A stretch of 46,902 bases of DNA from Bacillota bacterium (GTDB lineage Bacteria > Bacillota > Clostridia > Ch29): the NCBI GenBank assembly GCA_013540605.1, contig JABVCK010000011.1, positions 1 to 46,902 of the forward strand. The letters run 5' to 3'. The translations under genes and the position numbers were made by a program. Shown one piece after another: positions 6,634-14,651 of the stretch; the first letter of the stretch is position 1; each line of letters begins with the position of its first letter. The notes under the pieces are model-generated. The model worked only from the letters and a program-made list of their open reading frames with translations, was not told where the DNA came from and ran no database searches.

Positions 6634-8403
6634 ATGGACGAGTATAAGGTTCTTCTTGAACGTATAATAGAGAATAGAGAGATTACTACAGTCTACCAGC
6701 CAATAGCGTCATTGAAGGATGGAACTGTTATAGGATATGAAGCTCTAAGCAGGGGACCCAAGGATTCGCTTCTTGAGCGTCCCGATATGCTTTTTGAAGC
6801 AGCAAGTAAATATGGATGTGTTTGGGACCTTGAAGCGTTATGCCGGACCAAGGCGTTGGAGAGTCTCAGCGGAAAAAAGGCTGAAAAGACACTGGTATTT
6901 ATCAATGTGGACCCTTCTGTTATGAAGGATGAAAAGTTCAAGTCAGGCTTCACAAAAGAAGTTTTAATGAAATATAATATCAATCCGGAAAGTATAATTT
7001 TCGAAGTAACAGAAAAAACTGCAATTGAGGATTATAAGATATTTAAAAAGACGCTTGAAAACTATGTGCGGCAGGGCTATAAGATTGCAATAGATGATAC
7101 CGGAAGCGGACATTCGGGATTATCCATGCTCGCGAATGTATATCCAAATTATGTAAAGATTGATATGGAGCTTGTCAGAAATGTGGATAAGGATGTGTTG
7201 AAGCAGACCCTCCTTAGGGCTTTTGTGGATTTTTCCCATGCATCCGGTATAAAGATTATTGCAGAGGGGATAGAAACTGTCAATGAGCTAAATACCCTGA
7301 TAGACATAGGTGTACAGTATGGCCAGGGATATTTTCTTCAGCGTCCGTCCGCCAACCTGCTCGATATAAACAAATGGGCCTATGAGAGTATCATTAGAAG
7401 AAATATTGCCAACAATAAACTGAGCAGTTCGGCGGGGACCTCACTACCCATAGGAGAAATTGCCAGATGTGATGCAACTATTCATCCCCAGGCACCCGGG
7501 AAAGATGTATATGACCTGTTTCATAATACAAATATTCAAGGGTTACCGGTGGTGGAAGAGGGAAGGGTTTGCGGACTTATTATGAAGACGAGTTTCTTCA
7601 GCCACCTTGCAACTCAATACGGGATGGCGGTTTTTATGAACCGTCCGATTAAACTGCTGATGGACAAGCAGCCCCTCGTAGTCGATTATAATACTCCGAT
7701 AAGCCAGGTCGCTGGTATAGCAATGTCCAGGAAGGAAGATAACCTGTATGACTATATAATTGTAAGCCGCGATAATTGTTATTACGGAATAATAACCGTT
7801 AAAAGCCTTCTCGACAAAATCAACCAGATTGAGTTAAACAGGGCTAGAAACCTCAATCCGTTAACTCAATTGCCAGGTAACAAAATGATAATCGGGAAGA
7901 TGCAGGAGATAATTGACAGTGGAATGAATTTTACCGCCATGTATGTGGACATTGACAACTTCAAGGCATATAATGATACCTATGGGTTTGCAAATGGGGA
8001 CAAGGTAATCAAGATGGTAGGAGCAATACTTGAATATGTAACGATGAGCATACCGGACGGGAACGCCTTTGTAGGACATATAGGCGGTGACGATTTTATT
8101 GTTATTGTTCCGGGGTTAAATTACTTCAACGAGCTGGCCAAGAGGATTATTGAGGAATTTGATATAAAATCCAGGGATTACTATAATGAAACTGACCAAA
8201 GGAAGGGGTTTGTTGTTCTGAAAGACAGACGGTCATCAGGGGTGGATAGAGCATATGACCTGATGTCTATATCCATTGGTGCCGTAGCGGCAAATGGGAG
8301 CAGTTTCAGGAGCCCGGAAGAGATAAGCGAGGTTCTTAGGAAGTCCAAGGCAAAATCAAAGGAGATCAGGGGCAGCAGTTTCTTCTACATGGAATGCCTT
8401 TGA
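6634..8403 (+). CDS. EAL-CBS-GGDEF multidomain c-di-GMP phosphodiesterase/sensor
   Basis: The protein has 589 residues from ATG 6634 with AAGGGGGAAG upstream; a longer in-frame start lacks a site. The EAL domain (about 1-250) keeps EAL at 36-38, FINVDPS, FEVTEK, IDD, YVKID, IAEGIE and QGYFLQRP, so it looks catalytically complete, although the loop-6 motif is DDTGSG instead of DDFGTG. A CBS pair follows (about 290-420), which usually binds adenine nucleotides or c-di-AMP-like ligands. The C-terminal GGDEF domain has GGDDF at 484-488 and an insertion before its last helices. The fourth position change suggests altered activity, perhaps GTP sensing. Predicted role: degradation of c-di-GMP modulated by nucleotide binding. 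No membrane segments are seen. Confidence 0.93.
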   Translation: MDEYKVLLERIIENREITTVYQPIASLKDGTVIGYEALSRGPKDSLLERPDMLFEAASKYGCVWDLEALCRTKALESLSGKKAEKTLVFINVDPSVMKDEKFKSGFTKEVLMKYNINPESIIFEVTEKTAIEDYKIFKKTLENYVRQGYKIAIDDTGSGHSGLSMLANVYPNYVKIDMELVRNVDKDVLKQTLLRAFVDFSHASGIKIIAEGIETVNELNTLIDIGVQYGQGYFLQRPSANLLDINKWAYESIIRRNIANNKLSSSAGTSLPIGEIARCDATIHPQAPGKDVYDLFHNTNIQGLPVVEEGRVCGLIMKTSFFSHLATQYGMAVFMNRPIKLLMDKQPLVVDYNTPISQVAGIAMSRKEDNLYDYIIVSRDNCYYGIITVKSLLDKINQIELNRARNLNPLTQLPGNKMIIGKMQEIIDSGMNFTAMYVDIDNFKAYNDTYGFANGDKVIKMVGAILEYVTMSIPDGNAFVGHIGGDDFIVIVPGLNYFNELAKRIIEEFDIKSRDYYNETDQRKGFVVLKDRRSSGVDRAYDLMSISIGAVAANGSSFRSPEEISEVLRKSKAKSKEIRGSSFFYMECL

Positions 8404-8424
8404 AAAAATGGCTTAACCATTGCC

Positions 8425-8453
8425 TTGACATATTGGTCCCGTTGATTTATTAT
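8425..8453 (+). promoter_or_regulatory. Promoter of tRNA-Ala
   Basis: TTGACA (8425-8430) and TATTAT (8448-8453) are spaced by 17 bp, 26 bp upstream of the tRNA. Confidence 0.75.
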
Positions 8454-8479
8454 ATATATTGCGACCAAATTAAAGACGT

Positions 8480-8555
<76 letters not shown>

Positions 8556-8566
8556 TGTTAAAAGCT

Positions 8567-8608
8567 ACATTTTATCTCTTGTTTAAGGGGTAAAATGTTT
8601 TTTTGTTT
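8567..8608 (+). terminator. Intrinsic terminator of tRNA-Ala
   Basis: ACATTTTA (8567-8574) pairs with TAAAATGT (8591-8598), followed by TTTTTTGTTTT. Confidence 0.8.
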
Positions 8609-8632
8609 TAAATAAATATGGGTTAAACGGCA

Positions 8633-8670
8633 GGTATGATAGGCTCAAAATGCTACCATACCTTTTTTAT
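8633..8670 (+). terminator. Second hairpin terminator before the recombinase remnant
   Basis: GGTATG-TAG (from 8633) pairs with CTA-CATACC (ending 8662), followed by TTTTTTAT. It lies about 30 bp ahead of the recombinase start and may be part of that gene's leader. Confidence 0.7.
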
Positions 8671-8696
8671 ATTTCGAAAGAAAGAAGGGTGGAAAG

Positions 8697-9050
8697 GTGA
8701 TGAAAACGGCAACGGTTATTAATCCAAAGGAAGTAAGTGTTTCCGAAGAAAAGAAGCGTTTAAAAGTTGCGGCGTATTGCCGTGTCAGCACAGAGTATGA
8801 GGAACAGATTTCAAGTCTCAAATCTCAGGTTGCACATTTCTCTAAACTCATTCAAGATAATCCCAATTGGGAATTTGCAGGCATCTATGCAGAACAAGAA
8901 TCCGGAACAAATGTTGAAAACAGGGATGAATTAAACAGAATGCTCAAGGATTGTGAGAAAGGGAAAATAGACTTAATCCTCACCAAATCACTCAGTCGCT
9001 TTAGCAGAAATAGACCAAGATACACATTTATCATATTGTGCTTTGACTGA
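8697..9050 (+). pseudogene. Truncated large serine recombinase (N-terminal resolvase domain)
   Basis: The first about 107 residues match the resolvase/invertase catalytic domain of large serine recombinases. They include RLKVAAYCRVSTEYEEQISS with the nucleophilic Ser in RVST, then YAEQESGT, R-x-ELNRML and LTKSLSRFSRN. Normal members are 500 residues or more. Here homology stops at SRFSRN (about 9012-9016) and the frame runs into foreign sequence and stops. GTG 8697 and ATG 8700 are both possible starts behind GAAGGGTGG. The DNA-binding and zinc-ribbon parts are missing, so it should be non-functional. It is probably the remnant of a Tn4451-like or phage element. Confidence 0.9.
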
Positions 9051-9417
9051 TAAAGACGGAAATATAAGAGATGAATGCTCTGGAATGAGTCTAAATATCT
9101 TTCATATTGAGAGGTTTTATATTGAAGAGGAATTTAGAAATAAGGGCATTGGAGAAAAGATATTGGATTTATTAGATGATATCCTGAATTATACACTAAA
9201 TTGTGAAGTAGGGTGCTACATTTTATTACCAAATCCTATTACTAAAAATGATAAGAATGAACTCAAAATAATTAAGGATGAAAATTTGAATAAAAAGTTA
9301 AAAAAGAAATTAGTAAAGTTCTACAGAAAATGTGGTTACAAAAAAATTAGCAAATCAGATTATATGTATTTGAATACTGATTATATTAACGTTAAGCGGG
9401 ATTTTGATGTTTTATAG
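9012..9417 (+). pseudogene. GNAT N-acetyltransferase remnant (C-terminal part)
   Basis: In the frame one step from the recombinase, DKDGNIRDEC...LNIFHIERFYIEEEFRNKGIGEKILDLLDDIL is a typical GNAT core (beta4, then the acetyl-CoA loop R-x-x-G-I-G at FRNKGIGEKI). It is followed by Y-I-L-L-P and KFYRKCGYKK near the C-terminus. The frame is open upstream to the recombinase junction. There is no own ribosome-binding site; TTG 9043 would be the first possible start. The N-terminal beta strands are missing, so I read it as a 5'-truncated gene joined to the recombinase by a deletion. The DNA is very AT-rich compared with the flanking chromosome. Confidence 0.75.
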
Positions 9418-9472
9418 TTTTATTAAGTTTCTATGAAAATCAAATAAAAAACATTATAGGCAAATTCCTTTC

Positions 9473-9520
9473 CACTCCCTTTATCTCTTATTTTGAGGAG
9501 TGAAATGTGACTTTTCTTTT
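9473..9520 (+). terminator. Weak hairpin after the GNAT remnant
   Basis: CACTCC (9473-9478) pairs with GGAGTG (9497-9502), then AAATGTGACTTTTCTTTT. The sequence around it resembles the tRNA terminator region at 8567-8620 (shared TTTATCTCTT and AAATGT blocks), so the two may derive from the same repeat. Confidence 0.45.
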
Positions 9521-9537
9521 AGACAAAAATGAGCGGA

Positions 9538-9566
9538 TTGATATTTTACCGGAATTACCGTATAAT
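9538..9566 (+). promoter_or_regulatory. Promoter of the PIN/antitoxin-like pair
   Basis: TTGATA (9538-9543) and a perfect TATAAT (9561-9566) are spaced by 17 bp, 26 bp before the PIN gene. Confidence 0.7.
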
Positions 9567-9592
9567 ATGAAGTATGGAGTGAGGTATTGTTG

Positions 9593-10036
9593 ATGAAAAT
9601 TTATATGGACGTTTGCTGTCTCAACAGGCCATTTGACGACCAAACGCAGGATAAGATACGAATTGAGAGCGATGCCATACTCGCCATTTTGTCAAAATGC
9701 ATGTCAGGAGAATGGCAGTTACTATCAAGTGAAGTGCTTGATATTGAAATTGAAAACACACAAGACAAATGGAAAAAGAGTAAGGTCTATGAGCTTTATA
9801 AGCTGGCTAAAGAAAAAATAATGTTAAATGATATAATTGTAAAACGAGCATTTGAAATTCAAAACTCTGGATTAAAATCGTTTGACAGTTTACATGTAGC
9901 CTCGGCTGAATATTCAAAAGTGGACGTATTTCTGACTACCGATAAAAACTTGCTACATACAGCAGAACGGTTAAAACTGGACATCAAAACGGCAAATCCG
10001 TTAAATTGGTTTATGGAGGTGGATGAAAATGAATAG
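9593..10036 (+). CDS. PIN-domain protein (VapC-like ribonuclease toxin candidate)
   Basis: The protein has 147 residues from ATG 9593, behind GGAGTGAGG; two TTG codons just upstream are in frame but less likely. It begins MKIYMDVCCLNRPFDD, with the first PIN acidic residue in the MDVCCLNRPF motif. Further acidic residues follow in ESDAI and SEVLDIEIE, and FDSLHVASAEYSKVDVFLTTDK carries the conserved C-terminal Asp positions. PIN domains are Mg-dependent RNases, mostly toxins of type II systems. The small gene downstream overlaps by 14 bp and would be the antitoxin. The order toxin-antitoxin is reversed relative to classical vapBC. The pair has its own promoter and is AT-rich. Confidence 0.88.
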   Translation: MKIYMDVCCLNRPFDDQTQDKIRIESDAILAILSKCMSGEWQLLSSEVLDIEIENTQDKWKKSKVYELYKLAKEKIMLNDIIVKRAFEIQNSGLKSFDSLHVASAEYSKVDVFLTTDKNLLHTAERLKLDIKTANPLNWFMEVDENE

Positions 10037-10232
10037 CACAGCAAGAGATTTAAGCACTATACGCAGGATGGGCATTGAGGCTTTAACAGAAAAGCTTGGT
10101 CCTGTGGGTATGGTTGAATTTATACGGCAATTTGACTCCGGTTACGGCGATTATACCAAAGAACGCCACGAATGGCTTGATGGCATAGATATTGAGACAA
10201 TTGTAAAACAGGCGGAGGCAAAAAGGAACTGA
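10023..10232 (+). CDS. Small partner of the PIN protein (antitoxin candidate)
   Basis: This 69-residue protein starts at ATG 10023 inside the end of the PIN gene, with GGAGGTGG immediately upstream. It contains a short helical stretch (STIRRMGIEALTEKLGPVGMVEFIRQFD) and the conserved-looking GDYTKERHEWLDGID. I recall the same kind of small protein beside PIN genes in other Firmicutes, but no recognised DNA-binding domain can be named. The overlap argues for translational coupling with the toxin. Antitoxin function is inferred from context. Confidence 0.75.
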   Translation: MKMNSTARDLSTIRRMGIEALTEKLGPVGMVEFIRQFDSGYGDYTKERHEWLDGIDIETIVKQAEAKRN

Positions 10233-10307
10233 TAATACCGATCGGACGTCTCAAAAGCAACCGAGATATCCAGATTTAGGGGATAGATTGTGGTTATCTA
10301 AAAGACA

Positions 10308-10340
10308 CATTTATTTGTTAAATGCGTTTTGTTTTTGTTC
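10308..10340 (+). terminator. Terminator after the PIN pair
   Basis: CATTTA (10308-10313) and TAAATG (10319-10324) form a short stem, followed by CGTTTTGTTTTTGTTC. The stem is only 6 bp but the U-rich tail is good. Confidence 0.55.
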
Positions 10341-10427
10341 TAAACGTTGATTTCAAGCTAAAGACATCCTGCATCTAAATTAACCAAACAATACACATTT
10401 TATAAATTTTTATAATTATACCATGAA

Positions 10428-10473
10428 GGTATTTTGCTTTCTGAAGAAAGGCGGTATCTACATGGTATTTTTT
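10428..10473 (+). terminator. Hairpin with U-tract directly before the ECF S gene (attenuator candidate)
   Basis: ATACCATG (10428-10435) pairs with CATGGTAT (10461-10468), enclosing a second stem GCTTTC/GAAAGGC, and is followed by TTTTTT. It ends only 18 bp before the ATG at 10491. It may attenuate the downstream gene or terminate upstream transcription; no known aptamer is recognisable in 10240-10427. A TATAAT at 10421-10426 lies so close that it cannot produce a transcript containing the whole hairpin. Confidence 0.6.
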
Positions 10474-10490
10474 ATTTGGAGGGAAAGAAC

Positions 10491-11036
10491 ATGGAAAAAC
10501 TATCAACAAAGAATTTGACGCTTTCGGGACTATTTCTTGCTCTTGGACTTTTGCTGCCGTTTCTTACGGGTCAAATCCCAAGCATAGGCAGTAAATTATT
10601 GCCGATGCACATTCCGGTTTTGATTTGCGGTTTTGTTTGCGGATGGCAGTATGGCTTAATAGTAGGCCTTATTGTGCCGGTATTCAGAAGCATGATTTTT
10701 GGAATGCCTCCCATGTTTCCCACTGCCGCTGCCATGACTTTTGAACTGGCTGCTTATGGCTGCCTTACAGGACTTTTTTACAAATTGCTTCCCAAAAAAA
10801 ATATTTTTATATATTTAACCCTGATTCTATCTATGGTTTGTGGAAGAGTAGTTTGGGGAATTGTCAGCTTTTTCTTGTATGGACTTAGTGGCACTGCTTT
10901 TACTATGAAGTTATTTATCGCCGGCGCATTTGTCAATGCCCTTCCGGGCATTGTGACTCAAATCCTTGTGATTCCAGCGATTGTCATCGCTTTAAAAAGG
11001 AAAGAGCTTATAAAATGCAATATAGAAAAAGCCTGA
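10491..11036 (+). CDS. ECF transporter S component
   Basis: This 181-residue membrane protein starts at ATG 10491 after GGAGGGAAAG. It begins MEKLSTKNLTLSGLFLALGLLLPFLTGQ, the usual basic start followed by A-L-x-x-L-x-P. About six hydrophobic segments are present, and SKLLPMHIPVLICGFVCGWQYGLIVGLIVPVFRSMIFGMPPMFP is a typical S-component loop arrangement. The next gene overlaps by 22 bp and encodes a uridine-kinase-like protein, so the substrate may be a nucleoside or base-like compound that is phosphorylated after entry. The EcfAAT energising module is not nearby. Confidence 0.85.
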   Translation: MEKLSTKNLTLSGLFLALGLLLPFLTGQIPSIGSKLLPMHIPVLICGFVCGWQYGLIVGLIVPVFRSMIFGMPPMFPTAAAMTFELAAYGCLTGLFYKLLPKKNIFIYLTLILSMVCGRVVWGIVSFFLYGLSGTAFTMKLFIAGAFVNALPGIVTQILVIPAIVIALKRKELIKCNIEKA

Positions 11037-12103
11037 AGAATTTGCTGTTCAAGCATTACAAGCTGTATCCCAGGATGCAGATTCAGGATATGGTTAAGCT
11101 GATATATCAGAATGAATTTGCCGGTGGACATTTAATTGCCAATGAAATAAATAGTTTAAAACGTTTGCAGGAGGAGTGCCGAACCTTAAGGCAGCGCTCC
11201 GAAGATAGGGAAATTCCTCCCGGGTCTGTATTTGAAGATATAGGCAACGGCCTTTGCAGGCTCCATTTAGCAATGTTGCAATGGGTTGATATCGACTTGG
11301 CTACAATAAACAGATTTTTTATCAACACTAGCAATTCAGTTTGTGGGAGCATTCAAAATTTCGAGGCAAAACTGGAAGTTTTCAAACAGTGTTGTAAGAA
11401 CAAGCTTCTGCCTTATCCGATAGATGAAGTAGAGGCTTATCTGCACGACTGTCAAAGCCAAGGCTATCCACCGGTCAGACACAGCAAGATTTATCGGGAT
11501 TCCTATTCGCCTGCATACCGCATTGTAAAAGCCGAATACAGGGATTATTTTGAAGCATTCTGTAAGATTGACGCTCTAATAAAATCAAAGGATATTGTCC
11601 TTGTAGCCATTGACGGAAATTGTGGCGCCGGAAAAAGTACATTGGCGGGCCTCTTAAGCGCAGTATATGATTGCAACGTATTTCATATGGATCATTTTTT
11701 CCTTCGGCCCGAATTGAAGACAGAAGACCGGCTGAAGGAAGTCGGGGGAAATATAGATTATGTCCGGTTTCAACAGGAAGTAGTTGCCGGCTTACAAAGC
11801 AGGCGTGAATTTCAGTATCAGATATACGACTGTACGCAAATGGCTCTAGGGCAATATGTATCAGTTCTACCTAAACAGTTGAATATTATCGAAGGCGTTT
11901 ATAGTATGCATCCTTCTTTAATAAGCAACTATGACCTAAAGATTTTTCTGCATATTGAAGAAAAAGAGCAACGCCTTCGAATCCAAAAAAGAAACGGAAC
12001 TTTTATGCAAAATCGATTTTTTTCCGAATGGATACCACTAGAAAACCAATATTTTAAAGAGATGAAAATCCGGGAGCAGAGTGATTTGGTTTTTCGCCGA
12101 TAA
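11015..12103 (+). CDS. Uridine-kinase-like P-loop kinase with N-terminal extension
   Basis: This 362-residue protein starts at ATG 11015 inside the end of the S-component gene. Residues 1-180 form an N-terminal domain of unknown function with Cys residues and many aromatics. Residues 190-362 resemble the uridine kinase/phosphoribulokinase fold. P-loop GNCGAGKST is at 201-209, the Asp-rich FHMDHFFLRPE follows, then the lid-like IEGVYSMHPSL and the R-x-x-K-RNG segment. Phosphorylation of a nucleoside or vitamin-like substrate is likely. The last residues (DLVFRR) end about where family members would need a few more, and the gene runs 50 bp into the convergent DUF3842 gene, suggesting loss of the original 3' end. 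Confidence 0.8.
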   Translation: MQYRKSLKNLLFKHYKLYPRMQIQDMVKLIYQNEFAGGHLIANEINSLKRLQEECRTLRQRSEDREIPPGSVFEDIGNGLCRLHLAMLQWVDIDLATINRFFINTSNSVCGSIQNFEAKLEVFKQCCKNKLLPYPIDEVEAYLHDCQSQGYPPVRHSKIYRDSYSPAYRIVKAEYRDYFEAFCKIDALIKSKDIVLVAIDGNCGAGKSTLAGLLSAVYDCNVFHMDHFFLRPELKTEDRLKEVGGNIDYVRFQQEVVAGLQSRREFQYQIYDCTQMALGQYVSVLPKQLNIIEGVYSMHPSLISNYDLKIFLHIEEKEQRLRIQKRNGTFMQNRFFSEWIPLENQYFKEMKIREQSDLVFRR

Positions 12104-12500
12104 TTTGCTTTACCTGTTGCACTGCCAGCTGAATGTATTCGTTAAAGGGCAATTCTTTTAAGCCAACCACAGTATTATTACATTTGTTGACCGGAATTAA
12201 AATTTTATGTGCTTTGCTCTGGCCAATCGCCTGTGCCATTGACGGAGAAATTTCTCCCAGAAGCGAATTGGCAATTACAATTCCTAACGGACCGATTATT
12301 ATATCAGCATCGGCACAGTTGAATATTACCGGGTTTTCGCCGGTTGCTCCAAAGTCCGCACCCGCTTTAAGCATGGCGGAAGTGGCTATACTGTTTGTAC
12401 CAAGCGCGATAAGTTCATATTCGGGCAAACTCTTTTTAAGCTGTTCTACAAGCATTTTGCCCATTTTCCCACCTTGACCGTCTACTATTATTATTTTCAA
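12054..12500 (-). CDS. DUF3842 family protein
   Basis: This 148-residue protein starts at TTG (12498-12500 complement) with AGGGGG about 8 nt upstream. It begins MKIIIVDGQGGKMGKMLVEQLK, a nucleotide-binding-like beta-turn-alpha with G-Q-G-G-x-M-G. It contains ALGTNSIATSAMLKAGAD and the hydrophobic DIIIGPLGIVIANSLLGEISP, all typical of DUF3842, whose function is not known. The last dozen residues (GEKPNHSAPGFSSL) look like read-through into the convergent kinase gene and are not family-like. I infer a deletion or rearrangement junction between the two genes. Confidence 0.85.
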   Translation of the reverse strand: MKIIIVDGQGGKMGKMLVEQLKKSLPEYELIALGTNSIATSAMLKAGADFGATGENPVIFNCADADIIIGPLGIVIANSLLGEISPSMAQAIGQSKAHKILIPVNKCNNTVVGLKELPFNEYIQLAVQQVKQIIGEKPNHSAPGFSSL

Positions 12501-12664
12501 GCTTATGCCCCCTTGCCAATACTTTTACATTATAGTATATCATAAATCATCTATGACTTAGTGTAAAGACCCCTCACGCACAACCCTTAAGAAGGATTTA
12601 GTTTTAAACTCCAAAATCTAAAGAAGAAATTAATGCTAAGATAAGTTAAGAAGGATCAGTTGTG

Positions 12665-12693
12665 TTGACAACTAATTTTAAAAGACTTATTAT
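12665..12693 (+). promoter_or_regulatory. Promoter of the MATE transporter gene
   Basis: TTGACA (12665-12670) and TATTAT (12688-12693) with 17-bp spacing, about 30 bp upstream of the start codon. Confidence 0.75.
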
Positions 12694-12723
12694 AAAGATA
12701 CGTGAGATGAAAGCAGTGATTTT

Positions 12724-14130
12724 ATGACACATGATGAAATAGCGGATGAAAAATTTAAGAAAATGACGCAGACACCTGTGCACAGACTTGTATCCTCTTT
12801 AGCCGTCCCCACTATAATCAGTATGCTGATTACTTCTGTCTACAATATGGCAGACACTTTTTTTGTCAGCCAAATCGGTACCAGTGCTTCGGGCGCGGTA
12901 GGCATCGCCTTTTCGCTGATGGCAATCATACAGGCAATCGGTTTTATGCTTGGCATGGGCTCTGGGAATTTCATATCCCGGCTGCTTGGGCAGAAAAACA
13001 GGCAATACGCTTCAAAAGTGGCGGCTACCGGCTTCTTTACGGCCCTGTGCCTAGGTGCCATACTTGCCCTGCTCGGTTTAGTTCTTTTGGACCCCCTTGT
13101 TTATGCCCTTGGAGCCACCAAAACAATTGCTCCATACGCGAAAAGTTATATTCAATATATTCTGATAGGTATGCCATACATGGCAGCTTCGCTTGTACTC
13201 AATAATATTCTCCGTTTTCAAGGTAGCGCCTTTTTTGCAATGCTGGGTATAGGGACAGGCGGTGTTCTCAATATTGTGTTAGATCCCATATTTATTTTTG
13301 GACTTCACATGGGTACCGGCGGCGCTGCGCTCGCTACTATTATCAGTCAATTTGTCAGCTTCTGCATTCTTTTTCTTAATTCCGGTATAAGCGGGAACAT
13401 TAAAATCCGATTCAAAGACTTTACGCCAAAATGGGAAATTTACAAAGAGATTCTAAGGGGCGGGCTGCCATCCTTTTACCGCCAGTGCCTCGGCAGCATT
13501 TCAATGATTTGCCTCAATCTAAGCGCCGGCCCATTCGGGGATGCAGCGATTGCGTCCATGGCAATCGTTACGCGCGTGTTTCAGTTTGCAATCTCTGCGA
13601 TACTTGGCTTTGGACAGGGCTTTCAGCCGGTATGCGGATTTAACTATGGCGCCAAACGGTATGACCGTGTGCTGGGTGCATTCTGGTTTTGCATAAAGAC
13701 ATCAACTGTTGTGATGGCGGCAATCGGGGCTGCGGGATTTGTATTTTCCTCGCAGGTCATATCCACTTTCCGGAAAGAAGACCTTGATGTAATTGCAATC
13801 GGTACCCGGGCGCTCCGGTTTCAATGCGTGGCATTTCCGCTTTCCGCCTGGATTATCATGACCAACATGTTGCTGCAGACCATAGGAAAGGGAACGCAGG
13901 CCTCTATTGTAGCGATCTCTCGTCAAGGTCTGTTTTTCCTCCCGGCTATTTTAATCCTGCCGCGCCTGTTCGGACTGCTCGGCGTTCAGATTAGCCAGCC
14001 TGTGTCGGATGTTTTCTCTTTTTTTCTCGCAGTCCCGATGGCAATCGGTACACTGAGAGAACTAAAGTCACAGCAGCAAGAGGCAGAGATGCGGTTAAAC
14101 AAAAGGGTGGATGGAGCCGCTTTATGTTAG
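12724..14130 (+). CDS. MATE family efflux transporter
   Basis: This 468-residue integral membrane protein has about 12 predicted membrane segments in two similar halves. The start region QTPVHRLVSSLAVPTIISMLITSVYNMADTFFVSQIGTSASGAVGIAFSLMAII is the classic MATE opening (P-x-I...N-x-x-D...V). The second half repeats with GLPSFYRQCLGSISM and GFGQGFQPVCGFNYGAKRYDRV. MATE proteins export drugs or metabolites with Na+ or H+ antiport; the substrate is unknown. The Shine-Dalgarno is weak (GAAAGCAGTG). Its base composition is closer to the chromosome core than the AT-rich neighbours on both sides, so the island is a mosaic. Confidence 0.95.
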   Translation: MTHDEIADEKFKKMTQTPVHRLVSSLAVPTIISMLITSVYNMADTFFVSQIGTSASGAVGIAFSLMAIIQAIGFMLGMGSGNFISRLLGQKNRQYASKVAATGFFTALCLGAILALLGLVLLDPLVYALGATKTIAPYAKSYIQYILIGMPYMAASLVLNNILRFQGSAFFAMLGIGTGGVLNIVLDPIFIFGLHMGTGGAALATIISQFVSFCILFLNSGISGNIKIRFKDFTPKWEIYKEILRGGLPSFYRQCLGSISMICLNLSAGPFGDAAIASMAIVTRVFQFAISAILGFGQGFQPVCGFNYGAKRYDRVLGAFWFCIKTSTVVMAAIGAAGFVFSSQVISTFRKEDLDVIAIGTRALRFQCVAFPLSAWIIMTNMLLQTIGKGTQASIVAISRQGLFFLPAILILPRLFGLLGVQISQPVSDVFSFFLAVPMAIGTLRELKSQQQEAEMRLNKRVDGAALC

Positions 14131-14148
14131 AAAGTCTATCAAAGGAAA

Positions 14149-14180
14149 GACTCGTCAGATAATCGACGAGTCTATTTATT
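14149..14180 (+). terminator. Terminator of the MATE gene
   Basis: GACTCGTC (14149-14156) pairs with GACGAGTC (14165-14172), followed by TATTTATT. Confidence 0.7.
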
Positions 14181-14258
14181 GATATTCTGAAAAATAGCCT
14201 TTATTATCGATTTAATTTCACACTTTAACAACTCATATAAAACATCTAAAGTTAAATA

Positions 14259-14515
14259 TTATTTTGATATTTTAAATCCACCGTCTGCAAATATCGTTTC
14301 TCCATTACGGTTTCAATATCGCTTACTGCCGATATAACTTTTTGCTCATCCCTGACATCGAGGATGTAATGTTTGTATTTAGGGTGATTTATTGTTGCAT
14401 CATTAATATCCATACCAATAACAAAAGCGTTATTTTCGATTAATAGGTTTGCAACACCTCTGCCAATACCTGAACTCGAACCCGAAACAACAATTGCCTT
14501 ATTTTCAAAATCCAT
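14259..14515 (-). pseudogene. Short-chain dehydrogenase/reductase with internal deletion
   Basis: On the minus strand a start at 14515 gives MDFENKAIVVSGSSSGIGRGVANLLIENNAFVIGMD, an SDR cofactor motif (GSSSGIG), then DVRDEQKVISAV. After about residue 70 the frame loses homology. One frame over, the complement of about 14259-14310 reads NGETIFADGGFKISK and stop, which is a typical SDR C-terminus (F-A-D-G-G at the end). The roughly 150-residue middle with the Ser-Tyr-Lys active site is therefore missing and the ends are out of frame. The gene is a deleted remnant. Confidence 0.8.
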
Positions 14516-14651
14516 ATAAAATCTTCCCTTTTTCATTTATAATCCTAATTAATTGTAACATGCAACAGTTGGCAATTGCAACTATATATTTTATTACATA
14601 ATTTATGTGGAGTGCGTGGCAAAAAAATACTTGTAATAAAATTTAGTAGGG

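Noticed and set aside
8561-8640. Repeats at 8561-8620, 9455-9520 and 10280-10340 as attachment sites of the island
   Set aside because: They share T-rich blocks and hairpins, but each works as a terminator after a gene and none reproduces the tRNA 3' end, so att-site status is not supported.
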